Part shown: positions 47,690 through 59,244 of the stretch, one piece after another
How positions within the stretch are numbered: the stretch's first letter is position 1
Layout of the letters: every line of letters begins with the position of its first letter
Source: Aculops lycopersici
Lineage: Eukaryota; Arthropoda; Arachnida; Trombidiformes; Eriophyidae
Direction: 5' to 3'
Assembly: GCA_015350385.1 (NCBI GenBank)
Contig: WNKI01000005.1
Coordinates: forward strand, 1,770,664 to 1,834,663
Length of the DNA: 64,000 nt
Notes under the pieces: model-generated
Databases searched by the model: none
Told to the model about the DNA's origin: nothing
What the model saw: only the letters and a program-made list of their open reading frames with translations
Translations under genes and position numbers: made by a program

Positions 47690-49777
47690 ATGAAGAAGAG
47701 TAGGCTGGCCACATTGACGGCCGCAAATTGGAAGCAAATGATGGCATCGGCGGTGGCTTCAGCATCGTCCACGGCCTCGTCGAAACGCCGGCATTCCGAT
47801 CGACAACAAGAGGATCAAACAGAAATTATTATTGACTCACATCGTGATAGAGCAATCGAGCTTAGAAAATGTGTGTTGACTCCTCAACAAGCGGCCATAT
47901 TAGAAAAGAAGATACCTTATAATAGCAATGGCAAGGTTCATATCGCGCCCAGAGGTGATGATCCAGATTTAGAAGCCAGAGTCGGGAAAGAGTTCGACGA
48001 CGACAATAATGATGATTGTGTCGAAGATGAAGAGATTAGAAGCTGTGATCACCACGACCAAGATGAAGATGACGACGATGATGATGATGATGATGATGAA
48101 AATGATGACGGAGAGGAAGATGATGACGACGACGAAGACGAAGACGACGACGAAGAGGAGGAAGATGAAGAAGATGATGACGATTATTGTTCAGACGAAG
48201 GATCCACCAACTCAACCTCTAGCACAAGGAATATTAGAAACAATCAGCAGCAACAACAATTACCCGATACAAATACCAGAGTTTGCGATTGCTGCTATTG
48301 CGAGGTCTTTGGTCACGGTGTTACGCCAGTTGCCCCATCATCTAGATACAATGAGATGAGGGAAAGGTTAAGGCTTCGTCTAAATAAGAGGCGAGCTGAA
48401 AAATGTGAGAGAAACCAATCGTCACCACAAGTAGGTGGTGCCGATTCTAAGTTGGAAGATAGGAATGGAAACCCAAATGCCTCTACTGCTGCCACCTCTG
48501 CCACCACCACCTCTCTCACAGACACCTCACTATCGACAGACAAGGGTGGAGGTACAACTATGAACACGAGTAGTGGAGGCGCAAACAACAACAATGATGG
48601 CAAATCATCAATCACCTCTTCGGAAGGTCAGCCATCAATTGATGAGCTTCTCAACTTTATCAATGGTACCAATAGTCATTCATCTAAGAAGGACCAGGAT
48701 AGATCTTCGCGGAATAAGAGTAAAGATAAGAATAAGAGTAACAGTAATCAGCAGCAGAAGAATAATAATAATAATAATAATAATAACAAACAGAAGCAGC
48801 AGAAGGCGAAAGAAGACAAAGACAGCCATGACCACCAACATCAATCGACAACAGGTGATCAGACCATAACAACAAGTGGTGGTAGCAGCAAGAAGACTCA
48901 TAGTCGTAATAGCAACCATATGACACCGGTGACTACCAGTAATAATAACAACAACAGCCAACATCATCATCAAAAGCCGCGAAATAGTTCAAGTCAATCC
49001 TCAGAACATGATGAGAATCGTCAGCCTAATCAGAATACAAACGGCAATAGTAACGCCAACACTAAGCAGAAGCGGAACGATCGCGACAAGTCATCGGTAT
49101 CATCTAATCATAAGAATTCTATTCCAGTCGCTACGACCAGTAGCAACATCAGCAGCAAACAGCAACAACAAACAATCTCATCACAATCAGACCAACAAGT
49201 GAATGCCTCGAGAGAATCTAACACAATCAATGCAAGACCTGGATCAAATCCAACATTACAAGCCAACAACAATAACACTACAAATAGCAAGAAAGGCAAC
49301 CAGACTAATGGTAACCACAATCAGAACCACCAAAAAGCCTCTACATCATCAAATACCTTAACCAGCTGCCAACAAAAACAGCATGGCGCCGCTGATGAAT
49401 CGACGGATACAAATGGCAAAGTCCAGTGGTCTTCGGGTGACCAAATTGATGACAACTTCAAGATCCAGCAGCGACCCAACACCATTGTGGCACCTGAAGA
49501 TGTGTTCATGCCGCGTGATATTGATCTAAACGACGGTGAGCTCGACGAGATCGAACGCGAGCTCGAGGCCTTCAAGAGATTTTGTTTCGATTCAGTTCCA
49601 CTGGTTAAGAAGGAGCGAGTTAGAGTTCAACTCAAGGATACGCAATTTTTACAAGAAATGGCCAAGCGCTTAACAAATGGTTCAATGAGAAGTGGCAATA
49701 TTGGAGGTGGTAGTGCTGGTGGCAGCATGCTTAATACGATTTACCACCACCATCATCAAAAGGCATCTAGAGTATGA
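47690..49777 (+). CDS. FAM193-family protein
   Basis: Intronless, 695 aa. Two conserved blocks identify the family. The first is VCDCCYCEVFGHGV (~residues 201-214) with a following basic helix (YNEMRERLRLRLNKRR). The second is the C-terminal FAM193_C segment EDVFMPRDIDLNDGELDEIE, RELEAFKRFCFDSVPLVKKE. Between them lie an Asp/Glu run (~120-180) and long Asn/Gln/Ser/Lys-rich disordered stretches. Vertebrate FAM193A is about 1250 residues, so the N-terminal half of that protein has no counterpart here and could be lost or encoded in an unrecognised upstream exon. The Drosophila member of the family is poorly characterised; a nuclear role is a guess. ATTAAA lies at 50211. Confidence 0.85.
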   Translation: MKKSRLATLTAANWKQMMASAVASASSTASSKRRHSDRQQEDQTEIIIDSHRDRAIELRKCVLTPQQAAILEKKIPYNSNGKVHIAPRGDDPDLEARVGKEFDDDNNDDCVEDEEIRSCDHHDQDEDDDDDDDDDDENDDGEEDDDDDEDEDDDEEEEDEEDDDDYCSDEGSTNSTSSTRNIRNNQQQQQLPDTNTRVCDCCYCEVFGHGVTPVAPSSRYNEMRERLRLRLNKRRAEKCERNQSSPQVGGADSKLEDRNGNPNASTAATSATTTSLTDTSLSTDKGGGTTMNTSSGGANNNNDGKSSITSSEGQPSIDELLNFINGTNSHSSKKDQDRSSRNKSKDKNKSNSNQQQKNNNNNNNNNKQKQQKAKEDKDSHDHQHQSTTGDQTITTSGGSSKKTHSRNSNHMTPVTTSNNNNNSQHHHQKPRNSSSQSSEHDENRQPNQNTNGNSNANTKQKRNDRDKSSVSSNHKNSIPVATTSSNISSKQQQQTISSQSDQQVNASRESNTINARPGSNPTLQANNNNTTNSKKGNQTNGNHNQNHQKASTSSNTLTSCQQKQHGAADESTDTNGKVQWSSGDQIDDNFKIQQRPNTIVAPEDVFMPRDIDLNDGELDEIERELEAFKRFCFDSVPLVKKERVRVQLKDTQFLQEMAKRLTNGSMRSGNIGGGSAGGSMLNTIYHHHHQKASRV

Positions 49778-50210
49778 GACCTCGTCTTTGACTTTTGAAG
49801 CATTCTCTCTGTGATTGTGACCAATTTTCTGATCTGTTCGACGTTGCCAAACTAGCGGTAGTGCCATCAAGTTTCATCGCAGTTGCCATTAGAAAACTAG
49901 CCAATCAATTTCGTTGTATTTATTTTGTAGTTCGTGCTCATTGAACGAGTATAGGAAAGAAACTTGATGGCAGTTGTAGTCGCTGGATAGTCGAGAGAGG
50001 AAAATCAAATGACCAAGATTGCAAACCTGAGGATAGAATAACCGACTCAATTCCAACCTCAGATGTTACACAAAAGAGGATACCTAGCAACCAATTGACG
50101 CAAGAACGAACAGAAATTTAGCTGAAATCAACGGACCTTTAGAGTGAGCTTCGTATTTTTGCTTGTTTGTAGGCAGATCAACTCGAGCACTTAGACACTA
50201 ATGCTGTAAC

Positions 50211-50216
50211 ATTAAA
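50211..50216 (+). terminator. Possible poly(A) signal ATTAAA for FAM193
   Basis: ATTAAA about 430 bases past the FAM193 stop codon. It is a weak variant signal and the assignment is by position only. Confidence 0.3.
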
Positions 50217-50468
50217 GTATCTATTATCTATGTAATATTCAGACTTTTTTCGTGTGCACTTCCATTTGGAATCTAGGAGCAAAATTTTCTGGCTCTCGGT
50301 CTAGATTTTGCCCCAAACTAAACCATGTTCAATGGTCGTCATTTCCGCCTGTCTGCTCTGATACTTGGTGCCGTTCCTTCACCCACTTGACTCAACTTGA
50401 ATTTTATGGACTCATTTCTTTCAGCTGGTTAATTTGTGGCCTTCCGTTACGCTGACACCAAGATTCTT

Positions 50469-50567
50469 ATGAGATTAACGGGTCTCGGCACACTTGTCGC
50501 AATCCTCTTTTATGTCACCTCCGGCTCAAATCGAGCGAGCGCAACTTGGCCCGATCTACTACAGGAA
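50469..50567 (+). CDS. Candidate first exon with signal peptide
   Basis: ATG 50469 opens 33 codons with a signal peptide (MRLTGLGTLVAILFYVTSGS, then NRASATWPDLLQE) that end in phase 0 at a moderate donor (GGAA|GTGAGG). An acceptor-like CTCATTTCTTTCAG lies about 45 bases before the ATG, as expected for a 5'UTR exon boundary. No family can be assigned from so short a piece. The next exon could be 53863-54055, whose entry phase matches, but this is a guess. Confidence 0.3.
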
Positions 50568-52800
50568 GTGAGGGGCGCAAATATAAAAATAACACACCAA
50601 AGGCAAGATTGTGTACCATTCAATAAAGAAAACATGGCGGAACTAAAGTCACTGGGGGGGGGGGGAGTGGCGGTGGCCATAAATAAGAAATCGGAGAGCC
50701 AAATTTGGGTTTCGGTGTCGCCTGTCGCTTGCCGTTTTTTGGCTACTCTTGTTTCGACTTGATCGGTTGTTGCGACTCATCGGGTGGCCATGGCGACTGG
50801 CCGACTGACTTGTAGTCACTTGCTATGGCGCACCAGAGCAGAATACCGAAACTAAAAGCAACGACAAAAACAGCGAGTACAAGAACGAAGCCGCGGCCGT
50901 CAGTCATCAATTGGTTTGCTCCCTCGGTGTTGTCTTGTTGGCTGCCAATCGACTCTAGCCAGGAATCAAGTCAACCACTACCACCTGGCGATTGCTCATT
51001 TGCGGCGCCGCTGGTAATGTGCGTGAACGAATAGCAACAGTAGAAGCGGCAAGAGTAACGAGAAGAACAAGTCGAGATCAATCAATTCGTCGGATGGCCA
51101 TCGTCGTGTTGTTTGTGGCAATTTCAAGTCAGCGGCAGTAGCACGTGCAACTCTTCTTCTCGTCTCGTTTGTAACAAGACGAGAAAAACCTTGTACTTGA
51201 TTGAAAGATTCTTGCTGTTGAGTCTAGCTGACGCTTTTGTTGGTGGGCGCAAATTAACGCGACGCGCCACGAAGTCGCTAGGTGCCAATCGTTTGGGCGA
51301 GCGAGCGAGCGAGCAAGCGGGCAGCCAAACAAACTCATTTGAATTGTTGCTGTAACTCCTCCTTGAGTTTGGTGCAAGCTTTCAAAGGCCAGAAAGTTGT
51401 GCTTTTGCTACTCTGTCCATCCATTCGGTTAGCCAACCAGCCAACCAGAATGAGTGCTCATTCTTGTGTCCAAGTGACGTCACAGTTACGTTTGTGGATC
51501 GTGATGCGCGCGTCTTTTGCCTCTCGGCTGTCCATTGAGCGTTCTGTAAATTTACATGCACATTTGGCAAACTTCTCCTCCGCTCGCCGAGACTCTTCCT
51601 GTCCCTATCTCTTCAGCTCGAATTCGAGTTTCGCAGATATCCTAAATTTTTCCACCCTCTAAAGGTGCGCAGAGAAAGAAAGAGAAGGGAGACCCTTGTA
51701 GGTGAATTGGCTCATGCTTTTGCTCGAGGTGATGCTGCTGGCCGTGCAAACAGCAATTATCCGCCAACATGAATCCTCTTTGGCAAATAGACGATGCCTG
51801 GCTCGGCTTGAGTTACCTGAAAATAGAGGAAAGCCATTGGGGGTTATTCCTGGTTGAGTTTTCATGGCGCGCCAGTGCCAATTAAGTTGCACACTCCGCC
51901 AGTTCCAACTCCAGCGGCGTGAAAAGCAGCAACTGGACTGCGGAGATTTTCAATCGATTCTAAATGTAGTCGCTATTATTTCGCTCCTGGTGCTCCTTTC
52001 GCAATCGCAATTTGCGTTGCACAGTCTAAACTCTCAAACCAAAACCACTAGCAGCCAGCCAGCCCGTCGGCCAGTGAACCAAAGCGAGAGGTACTAACAT
52101 GGAGACAGAGAGATAGACAACAGAGAGAAGATTCGATACGTAAGAGATAGATGGTTAACTAAGTTTCCGCTTGTCCGTTTGGTTTCCCCCCAGGTGAAGG
52201 GCCGTCGGTGAGTTTGTCGGATTTGTGGTAAAATTTCTAAAACTTACCTGTGATTACATGGCGCGCAAATTGTCATGTGCACAACATTCAGCGTGAAATA
52301 GAGGAGGATTGTGGTTATATGAGAAGCAAGGAGCGAAAGTGGTGCTCGTTTGGCGCCAAGCGGCCAAACGAGCATCGCCATCACGTCGTCGACGGGACAC
52401 AATAAGCGGCCACACCCTTTGGGCACCCCGCCAAGAGCATAGTCACACCACCAACTTACAAACCGACTGGCTAGCTGAGCGCCAACAGTGCCCATTTAGA
52501 TCAGACCTCGAGCTTGATGTAATGAAATTAGCAGCTCTCACCCGCCATTTTGCTCGGAAATGGAGAGAGGGAGGGAGGGAGGGAGAGAGAAAGAGAGAGA
52601 GAATGGTGAATGGAGTTAACTTTGATGTAAGTATGCAGACGTCGACGAGGATTTCGAATGCAAATCGTGGTTAAGCCGAAAACTTTGCTCCCTTCATCTC
52701 TGTTGTTTCTATGTGTGGTATTTTTAGTTAACTAAGACTGGCTGGCAGCCTGTCGCTCGCGGTCAGTCCATTCCATTCCAACGAGTCGTCAGCGCAACTC

Positions 52801-52820
52801 GCCGGCGCCACCTAATCGGC
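52801..52820. promoter_or_regulatory. CTCF-like site (minus strand TTAGGTGGCGCC)
   Basis: The minus strand reads TTAGGTGGCGCCGGC, close to the insect CTCF core AGGTGGCGC. It sits in the gene-free region upstream of the ATPase. Motif match by eye only. Confidence 0.25.
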
Positions 52821-53207
52821 ATTCCGCCTAACTAGTCTATGGTTTCTTTTCTACCGCGCCATTGTGTGTCGGCTCTGCTCGTTTCGGGTATCGAGGCGCG
52901 CAAGCTTCAGTCGGTCGGTCAGTCGGCTGGACGGCAGGCGAAAAGTAGACAAACTGAACACCAATCGCCAAACTGAGCGTCGCGTTTTATGACGACCTGA
53001 ATCCCAACGGATCGTTTATCGCTCGTTTGCCGTTTGCTTGGATTGTGTGGCCGAGCAAAACATGGCAAAAACCACCCCGACTATAGCAGCAGCAGCAGTG
53101 GCAACTGGCACGGGGCTAGCAAGCGGTCGAATATTTTTATTCATCCAAGTGAAGGTTGCGCTATGGTCAGTGGCTCGCCTTTGGATCAACGGCAGCAAAA
53201 CGGAGGG

Positions 53208-53240
53208 GCACCTAGCGACTCCCGATGGGCCGCTAGGTGC
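53208..53240. repeat. Inverted repeat GCACCTAGCG ... CGCTAGGTGC
   Basis: Two perfect 10-bp arms (53208-53217 and 53231-53240) are separated by 13 bp. The arm contains the CTAGCG word that recurs through the window, and the palindrome at 5438 is built from the same core. It could be a paired binding site. Confidence 0.5.
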
Positions 53241-53862
53241 TCGCTCGAGTCGTGCAGAAACGCGCGCGACGCGTCAACGGCAAGCGGAAAATTCAACGTC
53301 AATGGCCGATGGAGATTTTAACGCTGAATTGGAATTTTTCGACTCGCAGTCCTTTCCCCCTCCTCCTCCTCCTTCTCAGCTTCGTCGTGGTCGTGGTCGT
53401 CTGACTTTAGAGTGGACGTCGATTCGCTTGTTTGGTCCGAAGTCGGCCAGTGAGTCGGCTAGTCAGTCGGCGGCTGTCAGTGAGCCGGCGAGCGATAAGT
53501 TAGCCGAGCGATAAGCCATCAGACTGATTGAAATGCACGCGATTGCCGTCGAGCTCTACGGTAACTTGGACCCGTCCAGTCCGTCGCTCGATGAGGCGCC
53601 GCAAGTTTTCATGTGCCGAAAAAAGCAACTTGTTTCTGGCCTCCTAATGCCGCCGATCGGGAGTAAATTTTCACCACATTCATAAATAGCAAGCAGAAGT
53701 GACAACGAACGAAACAAGCGCAACAACGGAACGCAGCGAGTTGCGGCTGCCGGTCGCTAGGGAGTTTGCATTAGCCCTTTTGGCTGCCGTTGCCTAGCGT
53801 TAGAGTTGCGGATAACGGCAAGCTAGTTGGGCGGCTGCCTCTCCTACTTGACCGTTGTGCAG

Positions 53863-54055
53863 CTCGTCGATGGTGTGTACGATATAAATGGCGAACTCAA
53901 TCCACCGTCTCGTTCTATCCTAGAACTCGGCGCCGGCATTCGCGCCAATTGGATGATTGATTTGATATTTGTTGTCGTCGTCGTCGTCGTCGCGTCATCA
54001 GTTGTTGTGTTGCCATTGGTGGTTTTGGTGGCGGCATGTATGCGACTGGTTAGCT
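53863..54055 (+). CDS. Candidate internal exon, unknown gene
   Basis: A strong acceptor (CTCTCCTACTTGACCGTTGTGCAG) and a GTGAGTAG donor enclose 193 open bases (phase 0 in, phase 1 out). The translation begins LVDGVYDINGELNPPSRSIL and contains a Val-rich hydrophobic run that partly reflects a GTC triplet array. It might follow the signal-peptide exon at 50469-50567. No family is recognised and chance cannot be excluded. Confidence 0.25.
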
Positions 54056-55630
54056 GTGAGTAGAATGCTTTCCCGAACATGTTGCCGGAGCTCAACGGAC
54101 CAACGGATGAATATCGAGACTAAACCAGACTAGAAGACTCAGTCTCAAGCCACTTTGTGGTTGTGGGCGAAGTCGATATGATATTCCCAAATGAGTTTTT
54201 CAAGCCATTTGTCTCTTTGGAACTTGTTTCCTTTCGGGAGACCAATTTGGCCTCCCACTTACAGCAAATGACAACAATGATCGCTCCTCATCTCCTCGCG
54301 ACTTCCGGCGAACTGAAGCACCACACAAGAGCCATTCGAAGATTGCCTAGCGGGGAAGCGATTACATGTAGTTCTATGCGCCCGTCGTCACCGTAACAAG
54401 CCGAAATGGTGGCTGTCGTCGCTCGTCTGCCGCCAAAATGTCTGTCCGGCACGCAAGTCGATGCTTGACGCCAGCCACCAGCAAGCTGAAGCCTTTTGAC
54501 CTGCGGACCCTCGCCTCCAACTCAAGGTCAGCAGGTAGGGGATCGTGAGCGACGCCAAGTGTTTCGTATCTTCTGTTGGCTGTTAATGAACATTTAGGTA
54601 GCGGCTGTGGTCTGAATGCAAGCAGGTAGTTGGGCCACTTCAACTGAACGAGTCGGCGGGGTTGGTTTGGCTGAAAAAGTTAGGGTAGGAGGAGAGAACA
54701 CGACAATTACGCCAATCAAGCTTCTCTGCAGTTTTGCTGCTCTTTTGCCCCCAACTTGACTGCTGACATGCGGCCACGACTCCGACTGAAGCGGCCATCG
54801 TGAATCGATTGTCGGCGTCAATTGGCCAGCTCGCTGGCCAAATGTCGGTCGCTATATACGCTAGTCGTTTTGGTGGCCTCAGTGGTGGTGGTCGTCATAC
54901 TCGCGTAACTAGGCGCGCGTATTTAGGACACATGCGAGTTCGGCTCCACTAAACGCGCTGCACGAGCATGTTCCTCTCCTCTGTTTTGGTTAGCCAGACA
55001 GAGAGTAGCATTGCAGTTTTACTCGGACCGCCGCTCGGCACATGCGCAGGTTAGTGGAGGCACAAGGGTAAAAGAAGGAGCAGCGAGATAAAGATCGGCA
55101 ACCACGTCACCAGTGTAGCGACTATCGGGCCAAATGGGGACACACAGTATTACCGACTGCGTGTGCCAGCCGCTTCTTTGCCATAGTTGTTGCCGCAACT
55201 GCCATTACCACTACTGGCGCCGTAACGAGAGCGTGAAGCTCATTCAGTTTGTTTGGTTCTACCCAACTACTACCAGGTGAGCTAAACAAGAGAGAGAGAG
55301 AGAGAGAGACCCAGCAAGCGGAGGGGACAGACTTGAGCGCGCGCGCAAAATTTCCAAATAGACTGAAGCAGGTAAAAGCAAGCAGTCGACTTGAACGGTG
55401 CTAGCGACGACGCCAATAGTGGCAGGGGCCAGAGTTGCGTGCGAGTTTTGCCGGCCAAACTGAGCGAGCGGAAGTTGGACATCGCATCTCTCTCTCCCTC
55501 TTTCCCTACACAGTCTGTTGCTGTTGGGGTGGCTCAAGTTCGTTAGTTGGCAATGTGATTAGCAAGCTCAGTGGCTGGCGGCTAGAGAATGAGGTGAATA
55601 ACTAAAAGGCGAGCAAGCGAGCGAGTGATC

Positions 55631-56684
55631 ATGTCGATCAGGAAGGTTAAGTATCAGCTGACCGGAAGTGGCGAAGATCATGGGACCAACAGTAACAGCA
55701 ACACCAACAGCAACAGTAATGACGAGCGACAGACTCAACTGAGCGGCGGAATGGAGAGCGAACCACTCAAGACGCCAACCACCTGCAACTCAACGCCAAG
55801 TTTAAAGTTGGAACAGCAACTGCCATCGTTAGACAACAAAAATGGCAACAGCGGCAGCGGCACTAGCAAAGAACAACCAAGCAAACTTCAGTCGGAAACT
55901 TCACAGACGCCACAAGCAAGCAAGACGAAGGAGGTGGACATTGAGGAGCTCAAGAAGGAGGTCGACATCGATGATCACATGATAAGCATTGAGGATTTGT
56001 GCGCTCGATATGAGACCGACGTCAAGGTTGGCCTGAGGGGCGAACAGGTGGCCGAATCGCTGGAAAAGTATGGACCAAATACGCTAACTCCGCCGAAGCA
56101 AGAGAGCGAGTGGAAAAAGTTTATGGCCCAACTTTTCGGTGGCTTCTCCCTGTTGCTCTGGATTGGCGCCATCCTTTGCTTCATCGCCTACGGAATCCAA
56201 TTGTCCACCATTGAGAACGTCCTACCTGACAACCTGTACCTCGGACTGGTGTTGGCAATTGTTGTGTTTGTAACCGGTTGCTTCGCCTATTTGCAAGAAC
56301 GAAAGTCATCCAAAATCATGGACTCCTTTAAGCGAATGGTGCCACAATATGCACGCGTAATTAGAGACGGAATCAAGGATACCATTCCGGCCGACGAGGT
56401 TGTGGTTGGCGACTTGGTTGAAGTTGGCGCCGGCGATCGAGTGCCCGCCGACATTCGTGTCGTCTTTGCCCACCAATTTAAAGTTGACAACTCATCGCTA
56501 ACGGGCGAATCTGAGCCCCAATCGCGAGGCACTGAGCATGTCAACGAGAATCCATTAGAAGCATTCAATTTGGCCTTCTTCTCGACAAACTGCATCGAGG
56601 GCACGGCTCTAGGAATCGTGTTCAGCACTGGCGACCGCACGGTTATGGGCCGAATTGCCGGCTTGGCAGCGGGCCTCGACGTGC
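55631..56684 (+). CDS. Na+/K+-ATPase alpha subunit, exon 1
   Basis: First coding exon of a P-type ATPase that exports 3 Na+ and imports 2 K+ at the plasma membrane. I chose ATG 55631; the upstream codon is GTG. A low-complexity Ser/Asn/Gln/Thr leader of ~100 residues precedes the normal start of the fold (KKEVDIDDHMISIEDLCARY). Then come LLWIGAILCFIAYGIQ (TM1), the TM1-TM2 loop LSTIENVLPDNLYLG, TM2, the actuator motif LTGESEPQ (the family's TGES dephosphorylation loop) and GDRTVMGRI. In the cardiac-glycoside loop the residues matching Gln111 and Asn122 are kept, as in ouabain-sensitive pumps, but the stretch between them is diverged. It ends LDV in phase 1 at GTAAGT. Confidence 0.95.
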
Positions 56685-56776
56685 GTAAGTATCTTTCTTT
56701 TTTACCAGCTTACCTTTGTTCATCGAATATAATATACTGATCATCCTCAAAAAAATCAACTATTCAAATCGAACAG

Positions 56777-59244
56777 GTGAGGCCCCGATAGCCAAGGAGA
56801 TTGCGCATTTCATTCACGTGATCACCGCTGTAGCCTGCGGTCTTGGTGTCTCCTTCTTCATCCTGAGTCTTGTTATGGGATACTTTTGGTTGGATGCAGT
56901 CATCTTTTTGATTGGTATCATTGTGGCCAACGTACCTGAAGGTCTCATTGCCACTGTGACTGTTTGTCTAACATTGACGGCCAAGCGAATGGCCGCCAAG
57001 AATTGTCTAGTTAAAAATCTGGAGGCAGTTGAGACTCTGGGCTCCACGTCGACAATTTGCTCGGACAAAACGGGAACCTTAACACAGAATCGAATGACAG
57101 TAGCTCACATGTGGTACGACAATCAAATCTACGAAGCGGACACCACTGAGGATCAGTCGGCCGCCGATAGGCTACATAATCTCAAGCAGCATAGGTCTAG
57201 TTTGGAGGGCAACGAGCGCCAACAAACGGCGCTTGCCTCAATGTTGGCCAGTGGAACGGTGGGCAATCTGAAGATGGGTGGCCAGTTGGTGGATTTGAGT
57301 TTACAAATTGAGAATCGCGGAAGTTTAAGGGGTGCTAATTTGCGGGATAGTGCTAGTTTTACGTGGCAAACAATGGCTCGCGTTTGTTGTCTTTGCTCGC
57401 GGGCTGAATTTAAACCCGGCCAGGAGCATTTGCCGGTTTTGAAGAGAGACACCATCGGGGATGCCAGCGAGTCGGCCATCCTCAAGTGCATGGAACTGTC
57501 GATTGGAGGCTCGGTGAATGCCTATCGGCACAAGTATCCAAAGGTGTGCGAGATTCCGTTTAACTCCACTAGCAAGTACCATTTGACCATCCACGAAAAC
57601 ACGCCCTATCTAACAGGCTGCCAGAAGGTTGGTTTGACGAAGGCGGAACAAATGCGCGACCAATGGAACTACCTGTTGTGCATGAAGGGCGCGCCGGAGC
57701 GGATTTTGGAACGGTGCTCGCACATTCTCCTCAATGGCGAGTCCGTGCCCATCGACGAGCGAATGCGAGATCAATTCAACGTGGCCTACCTCGAGCTTGG
57801 CGGTTTGGGCGAGCGAGTTATTGGATTTTGTGACTTGGAATTGCCAGCTGATAGGTATTCAGTAAACTACAAGTTCAATGGCGACTCCGAGAGCGAGTTG
57901 AATTTTCCCCTGAACAACTTGCGCTTCGTTGGCTTGATCTCAATGATTGATCCTCCGCGAGCAGCGGTGCCCGACGCCGTGGCCAAGTGCCGCTCGGCAG
58001 GTATCAAGGTGATCATGGTTACAGGTGATCATCCAATTACAGCAAAGGCAATCGCAAAGTCAGTTGGCATTATAAGCGAGGGCAACGAAACCATTGAGGA
58101 CATTGCCCAACGACTAAACAAGCCCATTGAAGAGGTGGACCCGTCGCTAGCTAAGGCGGCCGTGGTTCACGGGCAAGAGTTGAGAGATATGACTGAGGAA
58201 CAATTGGATCGCATCCTCTACTACCATCCAGAGATTGTGTTTGCTCGTACCTCGCCACAGCAAAAGTTGATTATTGTCGAGGGATGCCAGCGGGCGGGCG
58301 CGGTGGTTGCGGTTACAGGTGACGGAGTTAACGATTCGCCTGCCTTAAAGAAGGCAGACATTGGCATTGCTATGGGCATCGCCGGATCGGATGTCAGCAA
58401 GCAAGCGGCCGATTTGATTCTACTTGACGACAACTTTGCCTCCATTGTGATCGGAGTCGAGGAGGGCCGGCTTATTTTTGACAACCTGAAAAAGTCCATC
58501 GCCTACACGTTGACCTCAAACATACCTGAAATTTCTCCCTTTTTAGCTTACATGGTCCTCGGCATCCCCTTGGGTTTGGGCACCGTAACTATTTTATGGA
58601 TCGACCTAGGCACTGACATGGTGCCGGCGATTTCTCTAGCCTACGAGAGACCCGAAAACGATATAATGAAGCGAAAACCTAGAGACAGCAAGGACGACAA
58701 ACTAGTGAACCAACGACTGTTGTCTCTTAGCTATGGACAGGTGGGTGTTATTCAAGCCTCAGCTGGCTTCTTTACCTATTCTATTATTATGGTTGAAAAT
58801 GGATTTTGGTTGTCGGATTTAGTTGGTATTAGACAAATTTGGGAATCTAAAGCGATCAACGATTATACAGATTCCTATGGGCAGGAATGGACTTATAGGG
58901 AACGAAAGAAATTGGAGTTTACCTGCCAAACTGCCTTCTTCATCACGATTGTGGTAGTTCAATGGAGCGAATTGATTGCCTGCAAGACGAGAACTAATAG
59001 TATTATTCATCAGGGAATGTCGAATCATGTCATGAACTTCGCGCTAGTCTTCGAAACAGTTCTAGCCGCTTTCCTAAGCTACTTCCCCGGAATGGATGTG
59101 GCTCTAAATATGTATCCCATTAAGGCTTGCTGGTGGATTCCGCCGCTTCCATTTGCTGTGGTAATCATGATCTACGACGAAGGGCGACGTTATTTTATCC
59201 GCAAGTATCCAGGTGGTTGGGTGGAGGAGGAAACGTATTTCTAG
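56777..59244 (+). CDS. Na+/K+-ATPase alpha subunit, exon 2
   Basis: The rest of the pump is in one exon, making 1173 aa in total (typical alpha is ~1020). Visible motifs are NVPEGLIATVTVCLT (TM4), phosphorylation site CSDKTGTLTQNRMT (Asp ~448), MKGAPERIL, ISMIDPPRAAVPDA, VTGDGVNDSPALKKADIG, NIPEISPFLAY (TM5) and IDLGTDMVPAISLAYE (TM6). K+ site residues are present. In TM8 the usual WAD(L) reads QWSELIACKTR, so the Na+ site III Asp is Glu (codon 58969-58971), and the C-terminus is EEETYF instead of ETYY. A polar insertion of roughly 45 residues lies in the nucleotide domain (about 57150-57350). The reading frame is intact. This may be a divergent paralogue; no beta subunit gene is nearby. Confidence 0.95.

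Larger units (their letters stand above)
49778..55630. other. Long region without recognised genes
   Basis: 5.85 kb between FAM193 and the ATPase. It has two exon-like segments on the plus strand (50469-50567 and 53863-54055), a run of 12 G at 50654-50665, (GA)n-rich tracts at 52560-52602 and 55289-55308, an inverted repeat at 53208-53240, and a strong minus-strand donor at 52251 without a fitting partner. The part next to 55631 should contain the ATPase promoter and 5'UTR. The rest shows nothing I can name. Confidence 0.4.

Noticed and set aside
51659..51892. Minus-strand exon with a good acceptor (CTATTTTCAG)
   Set aside because: No consensus donor follows, and the phase-2 donor at 52251 would create an immediate stop on joining.
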